DNA from: Prototheca cutis
Lineage: Eukaryota > Chlorophyta > Trebouxiophyceae > Chlorellales > Chlorellaceae
Direction of reading: 5' to 3'
DNA length: 64,000 bases
NCBI GenBank assembly: GCA_002897115.2
Contig: BCIH01000006.1
Span: 1,152,999 to 1,216,998 of the forward strand
Shown: positions 36,985-50,000 of the stretch, piece after piece
How the letters are laid out: the number at the start of each line of letters is the position of its first letter
How positions within the stretch are numbered: the first letter of the stretch is position 1
Translations under genes and position numbers: made by a program
The notes under the pieces: generated by a model
Seen by the model: only the letters and a program-made list of their open reading frames with translations
Database searches by the model: none
What the model was told of the DNA's origin: nothing

Positions 36985-39906
36985 ATGGTCACCACCAATG
37001 CCACCAACATCATAAACAATGTAACGGTGTACATCCCAGAGTGCTCGGCGCACGTTTCTCTGAGCGACATCTCGTATGCGGACGCCCAGGACTTTCAGCC
37101 TACCCAGGGGTCGTACTACGCGGTGCGGGAGAAGGGGCCCCGGGGTGGGCGTCCGACGGGGTTGCGATCTTGCCAGATGTGATGGGCCATGTCAGCTGGT
37201 CATCTGTCAAAGAAACCGCTCCCGTACAGGGCCTGATCGTGCCTGACTTGCTCCCGGGACTGATCCTGGGTGGTCTGGCGCTGCTAGCCTTTTTCTTCTC
37301 CCTGGCATGGGTAGGATGTGGACGGAGGGGGCCCAGGTGGTCGTGATGAGTCTTTCAGGGGAGTGAACTCTCTCTCTCTCCCCCTTGGGTCCATGGTAGA
37401 AACACCCTCCATTCGTCCCTGACACGGCACGTGCAGATCATCGTACAGGCATGCCAGCTGCGCAAGGCGCACAAGGCCGGCAAGCCCGCGGCCAATGGCT
37501 GGGACACGGATGAACAGGTGGTGGGAGGCACCGCGATGGCTCCGCCGGCCCCCGACGGCAAGCACATGCCACGCCATGCGATGATCGTGCTTGTCCTGCT
37601 GGTCCTGCTGGGCCTCGGGACTGTGGGCTGCGCCGCATGGGGCATGGCCACGAGCATCATGGAAACCGAGACCCAGATCCCCGGATTTTGGGATGCGGTG
37701 GAAGACACACGGAATCGCGCGGCGGGCATCCAGAGCGACCTGGTGGCGCTGAACTCCAGCCTCCCGATTGTGTCTTCTGGACTCACCATTGTCGTCGATC
37801 ATGCCTCTGGCGGTGCGTGCATGGTTTTGCGTTCGTTTGAACTGTGGGCACACGCGCGTGCATGCATGTGTGGCGGCGGGTGGGGGGGGATTGAGAGGGG
37901 GGTTGAGCAACGGTCCCCAGGACGGCACGGCGAACCGAGCCCCACCCCACCCCTTCACCCCCTTGCAATGCAGTGGTGAGCCTGCTGGCGAGCGAGGTCG
38001 GCAGCGTCAATTTCACTGCGTCGGAGCTAGAGCAGGCGGTGCAGCCGGTCCTGGACGCCGTGAGCTCGGTGCTCAAGGCCCTGAGCTCCGTCACCGGTTT
38101 TGTGCAGCATGAGGTCCTGGACCGTATCACGAGCATCGTCAACACGGCCTACAACGCGACCCAAGACGTGCAGGACACCTGGCGCTATGTCGTCATTGCC
38201 GTCATCTTTGGCATCACCATCGTGATTGCCGCGGTGCTGCTTGGGTTCCTGATCCGCATGGGCTGGCCAAAGACCGCGGCGGGCTTCATGGCACTCTTCT
38301 GGCTCGATGTCGCCATCCTCATGCTCGTTGGCGTCGGTGAGCTCGAAAGAATGAACAACAAGGATCGTGTTGGGTTTGTGTGTGTCTGTGCTTCTGTGTA
38401 CTCAACGCAAACCCCAGTCCATGGTGCCAGGGAGCAGCGCCTGCAACGTCGGCCACCCACATCACATCGTCCGGCCCACACCCCACCACACACAGCGCTG
38501 CTCAAGGGAATCATAGAGCTGAGTGAGGATGCCTGCATGTACTCGGAGACATACGTGGAGAACCGGATCAACTCGTCCCTGGCNCACAGCCAAGCGGCGG
38601 TGGTATGCCAGATGCGGGGGGATGAGGCCTGCCGCGCGTGTGTGGGGGGTTTCAGATGCACCCCGACTCTGTGCCTTGCATGCGGCGCCACAGCCCGTAG
38701 AAAGAAACCATAAATAGCCCTCCGCACCCAACCCTGCCGCGTGCAGTTCAACCGTGCCTGGTACTACTACATCCAAAACGGGTCGATCGACGAGCCATAC
38801 GTAAACTACCTCGTTGGTGCCCCCGTCGACGAGATCCTGCAATTCCTGCAGGTCCGCCAGAGTTGTTTGCTGGGAGGAAGATGGGGGCGCTGCTGATGCA
38901 CATGCTGCTTGATCATGCTGCTGGCCCTCAGGGTGCACTCATTTCTTGCCTTCACGCCCCCCTTTCTTGATCGTGATCACACAAAATTAGGAACCTACGG
39001 TGAATGAAACACTGGAGACACTGGGTGGCGTGAGTGTGTCGAGCTTCACGACGCAGCTGGGCTTGTCCCAGGAAGAAGCCAGCGAGGTGGATCTGGCCCT
39101 GCAGCAGGCACCTGTCGTCGTCAGCAACAGTGCGTTTTGTCACTGGTTTGGTGTTGGTCATGACAATGTGGAGGGAGCGACAGAATGGTCAGCATTGTAT
39201 TTTGAACAGGTTTTTTTGTGTGCAGATGGAGATGGGATTGTGAATGAGCGGCGATGGCATCGTTCGTGCGGCCTGACACTACTCCTTTACCAGAACCCCC
39301 CTTGTCGAGGGTGGCATGTATAAAAGATAGCAATCCCTGCCCCCCGCACGCCACACACACCGCCCTGCAGTGACGTCGCTGATTGCACAGCTGGCGCGTA
39401 GCAACCTGCAACCCATCTATATCAGCTTAAAGTCCCTGGTGTGTTGCGACTTGACAAACAACGCGAATGACATCTTTGTGCCGTGGACGGTGACATCCGC
39501 GGTGGGCTTTGCATTCGCCCTCCTGGCCACCGCGCGCGTGGTCTCGCACACGGTGGTACTGGCCCGGCGGCAGCAGCGCGAGGCTCTGGCCGCGCAGGGC
39601 GCATTCATTACCACCGCTGCACCGCAGTACCGCCCCGATGAGCAAGGGTACCGCCCCTCTGACGCGCCCGACCCACCTCTGTACCAGGCCGGTGCGCCGN
39701 CGCCCTTTCGTTCCGCCGATGCACAGCAACCGTACCAGCCCTCTGACGATCCAAGCATAGGCGTGGGGTACCCTAGCACGACTGCAGAGGGTGCGACGCA
39801 GCCCTCAGCGCCCTCGTGGCAGGGCTGGCAGGGCGGGGAGCAGGCACCACTCATGACGGCTCCACCCCGAGTGAATGGCGGGTACGANGGCCGCTACAAC
39901 AGCTAA
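36985..39906 (+). CDS. Five-TM prominin/tweety-like membrane protein
   Basis: Predicted plasma-membrane protein with five membrane spans and two large extracellular loops. Proposed start ATG 36985 (an in-frame TTG precedes it). TM1 is near 37235-37310 (LLPGLILGGLALLAFFFSLAW), TM2 at 37575 (AMIVLVLLVLLGLGTVGCAA), TM3 at 38190 (YVVIAVIFGITIVIAAVLL), TM4 at 38280 (GFMALFWLDVAILMLVGV) and TM5 at 39485 (FVPWTVTSAVGFAFALLATA). The TM2-TM3 and TM4-TM5 loops are long and carry N-glycosylation sites (NFT, NAT, NSS, NGS) and cysteines. This topology is that of prominins and tweety-like proteins. The tail is cytosolic and rich in Pro, Gln and Tyr (YRPxx, YQPS). Stop 39904-39906. A frame change between 37085 and 37180 implies a short intron or sequence error. 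Confidence 0.62.
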
Positions 39907-40078
39907 GGGGCAGCGCCGCGCAGCGCGCCCTGCAGCAGGCCCACCATCAATTCTGAGCTGAGTTTTTGGAGGCCAGACAGGAACCATGGCCACCATCAAA
40001 ACTTGTACCCCATTCTACACAGTGTGGCCTACAATGTACTGGTCCCGCCATTGTATTTGATTCCTCCCTCTCTGCAAT

Positions 40079-40083
40079 TGTAA
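40079..40083 (+). other. Candidate poly(A) signal TGTAA (membrane protein)
   Basis: TGTAA 173 bases after the stop codon of the five-TM protein. Confidence 0.4.
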
Positions 40084-40902
40084 GAAACCTTGCTGCCCAA
40101 TTTTTGCCATGGCTTGCCTGCAGGCAGGTGCGATGCTGCAGATATTATGTTTGNCTGCAGGCAGGGCCTGGCCAACCCAAAATATCCCCTGGGGTCCATC
40201 GTGGGCTGACCAGGCATGACAGCATGCCCTTTACTACAAACCACCCCTCCTGTGCTGCAATCCGNCTGCAATTCTGGCCTAAAACCCCACTGTCACCGTG
40301 CTNGTGCCCAAGGGATGCTTGCGCCCATATNGANCGTTGGAAGAGAAGCAGCAGGACTCGGAATGAATTGGTCAACGCCACGAGCACCGGGCAGTCCTGC
40401 GACTGCAGGCGCGGGCAATTCAAGGCCAAAAGGNAGTACAGAAAAGGGCGTACAGCTCTACAACCAAGAGGGTTGGAGAGCGACAAAAAAATGAGATTGA
40501 TCCGGGTCACAGGTGCGGTTGCAGATGTGGCATGCTTGCATGTGCAANTCCTGACATGGGAGGCTCCAAACCNGGTCNACGCGGGGTTGACTGGACAGCA
40601 CAACTGCCGGTCATGGGGGCATGTGTCACCCCTCTGGTGACCCCCCCTGGAGATATCGCCAGCCACCCCGGCCCGAGGCGTTCGAGAAGCTGCAATCAAG
40701 CTGCGACCCTCAAGGTTCGCCGCCGTCGACCGCGCTCATCCACCGGTCGTCACCCCATTGGCGGAACAATTGCGTCAGCGGCCGCCGCATTTGCGGAAAC
40801 CCTGGCGCGGCTGCCCCATCNGCGGACGGGGCATCTCATCGTCATGCCGCCNGACCAGCGCAACCAAGCAAGCAATGAGGGACGCGCCACCGGGACTGGG
40901 GC
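40084..40902. other. Unassigned 0.8-kb interval
   Basis: No gene recognised. It holds two copies of a CTGCAGGCAG-type palindrome near 40120 and 40155, ten or so Ns, and presumably the 3' UTR of the PP2C gene. Confidence 0.45.
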
Positions 40903-43461
40903 TCACTGGAAGGGCGACGGCGGCGGCGGCGGGGAGCTGCCCGGCACCGGCGTCGGACTCGGGGCGGTGACGGCNCCCGAACTGAACGGGCTCTCCAGCG
41001 GCACCCCTGCCAGCCGGAAACTGGCCTGCGGTGCTCCGAGCGGGACGCCCCGCGACTGGGCCGTGCCACCACCGGATGACTGCGCCTGTGNGCNGCCGCT
41101 GAGGCTGCGTGACGTCGCACCACGGAAACTGACGTGTGCCACGGCTGCAGCGCTCGAGGCCAGAGGTGCGGCCTCGCTGTCGTCGGGCTCTTGCTGCTGC
41201 GCAGCCAGGTCGACGGCAAAAGGGCTGCCGGCCAGCACCGTGCCGGTGATCGTTCGCGACTCGCCCAGCGGCGCAGGCTCGCCGGCTGCCGCGCCGCCCA
41301 TGGACGGCGAACAGCTCGTTGTCCTGTTGTCAAAGGGCGAGGCCGGCGCGGGGCCACGCAGCGCCGCTGGNCGAGACGCGAACGGCCCTCCATTGCCGCC
41401 GGCAGTTGACCAGGTAGCACCTGGCCCTGCGTCGCTGGCAAACGGCCCTGCGGCGGACGGGCCAAACGGCCCTGNNGCGGACNNGCCAAAGGGGCCTGCG
41501 GCCGCGTCGAATGGCCCTGGCACCCCCGGCGACGACGATGCCACAGCAGCTGCGCCTGCATGTGCAGGCCCAGGAACACTAGCAGTAGCAGGGGGATCTT
41601 GGACGTCTCGTGGCGCCTGGCGCTGCTGCTGGTGTGGCAGTTGGTGAGAGGTGGTGCTCCTGCTGCTGCTCGACTCTTCGGTCGACCCGGCACTGGGCTC
41701 CGCGATGCCCCCAAGCACCGTCTGCCGGTCCTGCAGGCGGGTCGTCGTTCGAAAGCAGGTGAAGTTTCTGGGTCAGGCAGCGTGGCACGTGTGTGAGGAG
41801 CCACCGACGAGTCACAACAGCCCTCCAAACAAAAAAAGGAATAAATTGCATGAAAAACAACATACCCGTGGTGCGGCGGCTTCTGCGGCGGCCTCGTCAG
41901 GTGTGGGGGGGGAGAGATCTACCACGACCACGGTGACATTGTCACGCGACCCGCGATCGACGGCAGCCCGTGTGAGCACCGTCGCGGCGACGCGGGCTGC
42001 CGATTGACGCGTCGAACCCCGCGCCCGCGCACGGTGGAGACATTTTTTCGCGAGCGTGCACGCCTCTTGGTTGCTCATCACGTCCCACAGGCCATCGCTG
42101 GCCAGGACGAGGAGCTCGTCGGCGGCGTTGCGCGCGACGATGGTGACCTCGGGCTCGGAGATGACGTAGGGCCGGAGGGAGTGGTCGCCGATCGCACGCG
42201 ACACCGCCAGCAGACCCATCACGCGCACGCCGTTCCAAAACAGGACTTGCCCACCCGCCGCTTCGACGCGCGCCGTCTCGTCCTCCCGTGCGGCCTTGTG
42301 GTCGTCCGTCAAAGGCAGCGCCAGGCCCGCGCGGCACAGCACTGCGCGGGAGTCGCCGGCGTTGGCCACGTACAGCATGCTGCTCCCGACCAGCACCACA
42401 ACAGCCGTCGTTCCAACCAGCGCGAGCTGCTCGTACCCTCCCGCCCGACCAAACTCGTCGTCCGTCAAGTGAAACGCCCGGGTCAGGNCCTCCTCCACCG
42501 CCTCGCGCCCTGCACCCTGCGCCGCCGACGGCCCAGGCCCAGCAGCGGCTGCCCAGCCCGTCGACTGCTGTGCCGCTGCTGTTCCGGTGGTGGTTGCGTC
42601 GATGCCGCCAACAGCACCATCGTCACATCTTACGCCGTCGTCGCGACTGCTCCGTGCACCCTGCATCGCCGCTGCCGAGACATCACACGTGCCAGAAGAC
42701 TCGGNCATGGCCCCGCCGTGGCTCGACTCGGGCGGCTGCGCTGCACCGCACCGTTCCCTCCCCCCCGTACCAGGCTCCGCCCGTGGATCGCGCCAGCCGG
42801 CACCCGGAACGGTTTGGAACACGTCGCGCACACGCGCGTGCAGGATGCGGGAGCAGTGCAGCGCCGCATCCGCGCCACCATGCCCATCGAAAACACCGAA
42901 AAAGTGGAGCACCTCGCGGTTCACAGTGTGCCCGTCGGGGGCCCCATGGCCGCTGCCGCCCAGGCAGGTCGTCGTCGACGTCGAACCCTGCGAGGCGGTC
43001 GAGGCCNTGCTCCGCTCTCCACTGCCTGNAGCACCCGTACTCGTGCTCGGGACCTGTGCAGGGACCGTGGTACCGGAAGACGACGTGCCGGCGCCGCTGG
43101 GGCCCGACTGCGAGGCGCTCCCNCTGCCCCAGCTGGACANTGGTGGCGTGCTTGCCGCCTCGCGAGCAGTGCGGAGGAGAAGGGGGGCAACACGCGGCGG
43201 CAGCACCTCCTCACGCCCTTCCCGCCCGACCAGTACCGACAGCAAGTTGGGCACGACGACGCAGGCGTCCTCCATTTTGGACCGCCGGCCGATCACTGCC
43301 TTGCTGCCAAAGGGAGGGCACACGCNATTCAGCTCGAGCACCGCGTCCTCGGGGCGCGCGCATACTGAAGACGACCCCGCCCCAGCCAGTGNGGTGGCGG
43401 CCTCACCAGAGGGGCCCGCGCGCGAACTCGCGCTCGCATTCGAGTCGGTGCGNGCGGGCAT
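40903..43461 (-). CDS. PP2C (PPM) protein phosphatase with GPF-repeat tail
   Basis: Mn/Mg-dependent Ser/Thr phosphatase. The core motifs are all present in order: GRRSKMEDACVVVPNLL, FFGVFDGHGGADAA (metal aspartate), GTTAVVVLVGSSMLYVANAGDSRAV, LTDDHKAAREDE, AVSRAIGDHSLRPYV, VLASDGLWDVMSN and SRDNVTVVVVDL. Two Ser/Gly/Ala-rich insertions split the core (about 43210-42960 and 42800-42500). Exon A ends at 41866; the intron ends at 41731; exon B (41730-40903) continues in phase 0 with a Pro/Gly/Ser-rich tail holding repeated GPF motifs (GPFD, GPFG, GPFA). Start: the first ATG in the exon is 43461, after an acceptor near 43489, so an upstream non-coding or short coding exon is possible. That exon B belongs to this gene is inferred from the splice sites. 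Confidence 0.87.
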
Positions 43462-43497
43462 GGGNTCCGCTACCGGGTCCGGATCATCCTCTGCAAG

Positions 43498-45843
43498 CCA
43501 CACATAGAGGGGTTTGCGTGTCTTTTCTTGCTGACTATTTATGCATAGGTGGGGAGCTCTGCAGGACATGGCTCGAACCAGGGCCCGGCCAGGGCCCGGC
43601 CAACAGCATCGGGGCAGCATCGGAGACCCTTCTCGTCCGTGTGCAAGGACCCAAGTGCCAGGTCTGCGGCATGACATGGGCAGGCTCCAGCCCCGCTGCA
43701 ACTGTTCCCCGGCAGCATGCTAACCCAGGGAGCATGCACGGCCCCACTTCAGCATGTTCACGGCCAGACAAACCCCACATCCCATACTCACCAAAGCCCA
43801 TAGAATTTTGCCGTTTGAACGGCTGCCCCTCCTCCAGGGGACCCTTCACGGGGGAGACAGACCGAAGACGCCTGCTGTTTCGCAGGGGAGGCAGCGTGCC
43901 ACGGGTATGGGACGGCACGCCCCTGGGATCTTCGGACAGCCGCTCCACTGCCGCTCCACCCGCGAATGCCAACGGGCTTGAATGCCGATCAGCCCTTAAT
44001 CTGCATATAAATAAGCGGCCGGGATGGGAGTCAGAACCACGCTATCCTGGCACACCCCCCACCCATCCCCTGCCTCGAAGTTGGCCTCAGGACACTGCAG
44101 GGTCCACTCCAGTGGAATCANTGCAGCCAAAAAATGCGTTACTGACAAAACTGTCTTGCACCAAGTAACTGCTGCTCGTTCCGGAGCAGCGGCTCTTGCT
44201 CTCACCCGGCAAAGGGAAAGATGCAGCAGCAGCGGGCTGGGGACAGAGCTTCACAGTCCAGCGCATGGTTCAACCTCCACCTCTCATGGGCCATGAAGCG
44301 TTCAGAAACATCGAAGCCTGTTTGGCAAGCTCTCAATCGAAGCCGTGGAACCCCCCTGGCCCGTCTCTTGGCAACATCTGGTGATGCACCGGGACGACGA
44401 GAATTGACCCTGGCAACCTTCGCAGACGAGTTTCGCTGTTCGGAGGTTCTGTTCTCAACGGTCCTGGCTTCTCACACCAACGCTGGTTCCACCATCGGGT
44501 TTTATATCTTTGATGATGGGTTTGTCCGGGTGACCTTCTTCCGGAGCAGTCTTTTTGGAGGCCTGACCAGCTGTTTTGGCCCCTGCTCAGCTTCACAGGC
44601 CCATCTCCGACTGATCCAGCCGCCCTTGGTTGACCAGCGGGCCTCTGTTTCCCCCGAGGTTTCAGATGATGGCAAGAATGAATATTCCACGGCGAGGTAC
44701 AGGAACAGGGGGTTGCAGCGGTAGGCCCAGGGGCAGGGGTCCGCTGGGGTTGGAAGCATCTTCATGGCCAGCGCCAGTGGAGGGCTTCAGCCTGTCTGTG
44801 CACGTGCGTAACGCAGCGCTGAGGGGTGTGCATAGCGACATGGTTTCAGGCATGGGGGGCGCGGGCAGGAGGTGCCCACCCGCCCGCCGCCACCGGCAGG
44901 TGAGGCGGGCGCACTCCACGCGGAAAGCCGGCACATCTAGAAAAACGGAAAGCACGACCGCCCGAAAATCGGAGTGGCGTGCATCGCCGGGGCTCCTATC
45001 GTCACGTGCGGCGGGCACGTGGACAGTCAAGGTGGCGGGCTTCTCAGTGTGCGCGCCACACGCAGACCAGATGGGGCGACGGGGAAATGGCCGTCGCCCC
45101 CCGGGGGGGCCCATCTGAGCCGGCTAGGAATAAAAAACAAGCTGAGTCCGGGGGTCTCGTACGGCGACGGGCCGCCGCGATGCAAGCAGCAAGCCAGCGA
45201 GGCGCTGAGCTGCAAACCAGAGACGTCTGGGTGTGCGAGCGAGAGACGAGCTGTCGTGCGAGCGCGCTCTGGGGCGCGCTGGCACCCGTCGCGTGCCCGG
45301 GCTCATGCCGACACGCGTGGCAGGGAGGCCGCCACCGGATGCGCATGCGGCGCTCGAAAGGGGCAGACAAGGAGGGTCATCAACGCAGAGCAAGAATGGA
45401 GTGCGAACAGTGCATACCCATCGCGCATTCGCGACGGGGGCAGTATGTGCTGATGGGGGTCTAGCAAGCATGGGACATCTCGCAAATGCAAGGGGCAAAG
45501 CAGGGAGGAAGGGGGACTGAATTGAAAAGGTAGTTGTCGTCTCTACGGGGCGGGTTGAGGGCCGCGGGGAAAGGGCGGGGCCCGGGGGACCAGCACGTGG
45601 CGGCCCCAGCGCGGCGGTCCCCCGCGGCTGGCGCCGCCCCGCCTGTCCCCAAAGGAATCCGGCGTCGGGCATCAGCTGCTGCATCGCAGCGCACACGCCC
45701 CCGGCGAGTTACGTCCGCTCGACGTCCGGCGGGATGGACACAACTGCAGCGGGAGGCATGAGGGCGGGGCACAGGTGACGCCCAGCTCCCTGATACAAGA
45801 TGAACCTTTTTGGGTCCTGACGAGAACAGCAACCCCCTGTCCC
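43498..45843. other. Unassigned 2.3-kb interval
   Basis: Between the PP2C 5' side and the 3' end of the Ala/Gln-rich gene. Many short ORFs on both strands, none recognised and none with clear splice partners. It should contain the PP2C promoter and first exon. A small unrecognised gene cannot be excluded, mainly around 44220-44720. Confidence 0.45.
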
Positions 45844-47045
45844 TCAATGTTCCCCCTTTCCAACCCCGGGACCAAGACACAGTGTTTGAGGCCTCATGCC
45901 ACGCGGCTCCGGGGCCTCCCCAAACACACACGCACTCGGTGCCATGGCCGCGGCGGCAGTGAGGGCTGCGGGGTCACCGGCGGCCAATGCTGAAGCGCTG
46001 GGCAGCAGCATGTCCATCCCCGGTGGGAAATCGGCAAACTGCGAGGGCAGGCCCGTCCCCAGACCGCCCGCCGACTTGGGCCGCTGCGGGCCCTCCGCCC
46101 CCGGCGGCGGCTGTGGTTGCTGCGGCGGCGGCGGGGCGTGCGCCAGCACCGCCTCGCCGCTTGGGGTACGGCCCATCAGCACGGGGCCATTGGCCTCGCT
46201 GCTCATGCTCATCGCCCTTGGAGCCTGGATTCAATTGTGTGTTTGTGTACTCAGGGGGCAGCGTACGCATATGTATATTGCGCGTGCATGACATGGCCGA
46301 GCAGCGGGGCGTGGTCCGTGTGGACTCTGCCATGCCAAAACTGGCGCCGCATCCCCCCCTCCCCCCAAAAATAGAAACATCCTCCAATTCCACACACTTC
46401 CAAACACCCCCATATTCCGCACACAGACGCACCGGCGGGGCGTGCATGGAGCTCATGGTCCGCTCCAGGGCGACGGCCTGCTGCGCGGCCAGCGCCGCAT
46501 CGCCGGCGGCCCGGGCCTCGAGGTCCGTGTAACTCTGTGCGGTGGGCACGGCGGCTTGGAGTGCCGGTGGTGGCATGCCCCCCGCCGCTGGCAGCGTCGC
46601 CAGCATGCCCGCGACGACCGCGCCGGTGGCGGGGCCCAGCATGCCCTGTTGCGGTGCCATCCCCGGCGCCGGAGGCTGTGCCATCAGCATCGCCTGCTGC
46701 TGCTGCTGCTGCACGGCAGCAGCAGCTGCCGCCGCGGCCGCTGCCTGAAGCTGCGCAGCAGCTGCCGCCGCGGCCACGCCGGACGGCGCGCTGCCGCTGC
46801 CGGACGACGGTTGGACAAACGATGCGGGCGCGGGCGCGCCGTTGGACAGGCTCGGCACACGCGATGCGACCTGCTCCAGGGGGGCCCCCCCACTCATGGT
46901 TGCGCCATAGGCGATGTTCGACATCGCGACCTGGCCGGCATACTGCAGCTGTTGCTGTTGCTGCTGCTGGGCGACTGCTGCCGCTACCGTTGCGGCAGCG
47001 TACTGCTGCGCTGCGACCGCGGCGGCCATCTGCTGCTGTTCTTGC

Positions 47046-47078
<33 letters not shown>

Positions 47079-50000
47079 AGCGCCAGCATCTGCTCTGTGT
47101 GGCCGGGGTGCGGCGGCGCGTACGCGACTGAAGCCGCTTGCTGCGCGGCGGCGGCCGCTGCAAGCATGGCTGCGGGGCCCTGGCCGATGTGCGGTCTCCC
47201 CGCCGCNGCGACAGCCATGGCGGCTGCTGCAGCAGCCTGCTGCTGCTGTTGCTGCTGGGTGGGGTAGCCCNCCGAAGACGGAGGTGGGCCCGAGTCTGCA
47301 CCCGCAGCNGCGGCCGCCGAGGGGGACAGCGTGCTGCCGTGTGTGGGCTGGGGATGCAGCAGGTGTGACGCTGATGGCGGTGGTTGCTGGCCGACTACGG
47401 CCCCGCCGGCGAGCCGTTCTGCCGTGGCGGCCGACANCGGTTCGCCGGGCGGGGGTCCGCTGCCGCCATTGTGGCTGTCCGAGTGCGGTGTGCCGGGCAG
47501 GCCCGGGTCGTAGGCATACGTGCCGCCCGTGGGTGTGATGGCACCGCCGCCGGCGGCCACACTCGTGCCGCCGTCTCGGCCGCCGCCCGTCACGCCGCCG
47601 CCGCTGCCACTCTGCGCGCTGGGTGCAGGCGCGGGCGGCTCAGAGACCACCGCCTGCTGCTGCTGGTATGTCGCGACTGCGGCAGCGAGGTGCTGCTGCT
47701 GCTGGTGCTGTCGTAATTGGAGTGCCGCCTGCTGCTGCGCAGCCATTGCTGCGCCCAAATCGTAGCCCGGAACGGGCATGGGCTGCTGCGCCGGCGGCAG
47801 CGGCGGCGCGGGAACGAGGACGCCTGCGGGTGCGGGAGGGAGCACGAACCCCGGAGCCGACACAGTGGCCGGCGCAAACCGCGCGGCCGCTGCCGCCGCG
47901 GCGGCAGCGGCCGCCGTGGCTGCGGTGCCCCAGTCGCCCGGCGCACCGCCCGTTGACTGCTGCTGCGCCGCACCCGACAGCGAATGTTGCTGCGCCGACA
48001 GACTCAGCGAGTGCTGCTGCGGCACCGGCAACGGCAGCATTCCCCCGCCCGCGCTCACCGCACCGCCGCCCGCCTCGGCCTCGATCACTGCCGCGGCCGC
48101 GGCCGAGGCCTCGAGGCTGCGGGCGTGTGCGGAGAGCACACTGGCATGGGCCATGGCCTTTGTCGCTTCGGCCGCGTGCTTTTGCGCACACTCCTGCATG
48201 CCACGCGCCTGCGCCACGGCCGTGCTGGTCGCGTCGGCGTGCAGCTGTGCCGCAACTTCCAAACTCTGCACGGCCGCCGCCGCTTGCGCAGCCTCGGCCG
48301 CGTCGGGGGCCGGCGCATGGTGGGCCCCGGTGCCTGGGGCCCCGCCGGCCGTCCCAGGCACCACCATTACCCCGGCTTCTGAGCCGCCGGGCGTTCCGCC
48401 GCCGCCGGTGCCCCCGCCCACACCCAGCGACTGCTTGAGCTGCTCGGCCTGCACCGCGGCCTGGACCGACGCCTGGGCGTGCATCTGCGCCTGCTCCGCC
48501 AGCACCGCGGCCGCCTGCGCAGCCTCGGTCCGCGCCGCTGCATGCGCGCTGGCATGCGCCTCCAACTGCCGTGCCTGCACTGCCAGCGTGTCGGCCGCGC
48601 CCGCCGCGTCCGTCGGCGTGCCGGGGGCCCCTCCCACCGGCGTGGCTGTGCCGGGCAGACCCAGCACCACCTCAGACGGACCGGGGCCCAGGCCCATGGC
48701 CGCTGCCGCAGCCGCAGCAGCCGCCGCACTCTGCAGCGGGGCCAACGATGTGCCCACGCTAGGCACGGGCACATGCAGCGAGGCGGAGCTGCCGCCCAGA
48801 GAATGCAGGCCCGGTGGGGCTGTGGGCACGGCGCCCGTCACTGCCGCCGCAGGACCGGGCCCGCCGGGACCGCCCAGCAGCACCGCCTGCAACACGGGGG
48901 GGGGTTGTGGGCCGGGGCCACCACCAGCGCTCAGCACCTGACCTGGCAGCACCCCCCCCTGACCACCGCCACCCCCCGAGGACGGCGGGGTAGGCGGGGC
49001 GCCGGGGGCGCCANGCACACCTCCTCCCGGCCCCACACCGCCGGCTGGGACGATGCGCAGCGGAGGAGGGGGCAGGGACGACCCTAGTCCTGCAGCCACA
49101 AGGCCCGCGCTGGCCAGCGGCGGCGGAACGGCACCGGCCATGACCGTCGCAGCGGTCCCAGTTTGCGGTGCGCCCGCGGCGGCCGCACTCACCGCCGCAG
49201 CGGCTGCAGCGGCAGCCGCCAGGGCGCTTGAACTCACCGGCGGCGCCGGAGCCTGCGGAGGNGGGATGGCGGCTGCCGCGTTGACCAACGGTGCCAGCTG
49301 CGCAGCCGGCTGTGCTGCGGCCGCAGCCGGCCCGGCCGGACCTGCGGAGCCTGTGCCTGCAAGTCCCATCATCGTCCCATTGGCCTGTGCCGCTGTCAGC
49401 ATCGCCTCCAGCTCGTGCAGTCGCGCGTCGCGCATTTCCAGCTCAGACTCGAGGCGCCACCGCTCTTCCTGCATCGCGGCCATCGAGCCGACCGTGCCGT
49501 CCGGGCCTCCCAGCGTCGCCAGGCGCTCCAGCGCGTCGCGCAGCGCGCGTTCCCGTGCCTCGAGTGACGCCCGCACCTCACCCGACGCGATGCTACGCAC
49601 AATCTTGGCCAGGGTGCCGGCCTGCAGGCCCTCGCCATCGCCGCCCACGCCCAGCAGCGGCCCGATCTGCGCGCACTCATCTGCCAGCCGCTTCTCGTCC
49701 TCCTTGGTCTCCAGACGCCCGCTGAATCGACCCTGCATGCCCTGCACGGGGCCGCGGCGTGGGCGCGCCCCGCCGCCGGGCCCGCCGACGCTCGTCACGC
49801 TCCGCTTGCGTTTGAGGTGCGGCACGGTGCGGCCCGAGCTGCCAGAGTCGTCGCCGTCGCCGTCGTCCTCATCATCACCCTCGTCGTCGTCGCTCTGCTC
49901 GGCGGCACGGGAGGGGGGGGGGGTTTGTCCACCTGCACCTGCACCGTCGGGCGAGGTCGCCGCCTGAGCGCCGGCCACCTCGGCCTCGGCACGGGGCAGG

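Noticed and set aside
43545..43590. GGTTCGAGCC on the minus strand, resembling a tRNA B box
   Set aside because: The T-arm stem does not pair and no A box, anticodon arm or acceptor stem lies upstream.
44000..44050. Possible tRNA-like T arm near GGTTCTGACTCCC
   Set aside because: Loop lacks the TTCRA consensus and the remaining arms are absent.
42004..44168. Long plus-strand ORFs of 300-626 residues
   Set aside because: They mirror the GC-rich PP2C coding exon, which carries all catalytic motifs on the minus strand.
46442..49967. Several plus-strand ORFs rich in Cys, Ala or Arg
   Set aside because: Antisense translation of poly-Q/poly-A codons (CTG read as Leu, Cys or Ala runs); no start context or domain.
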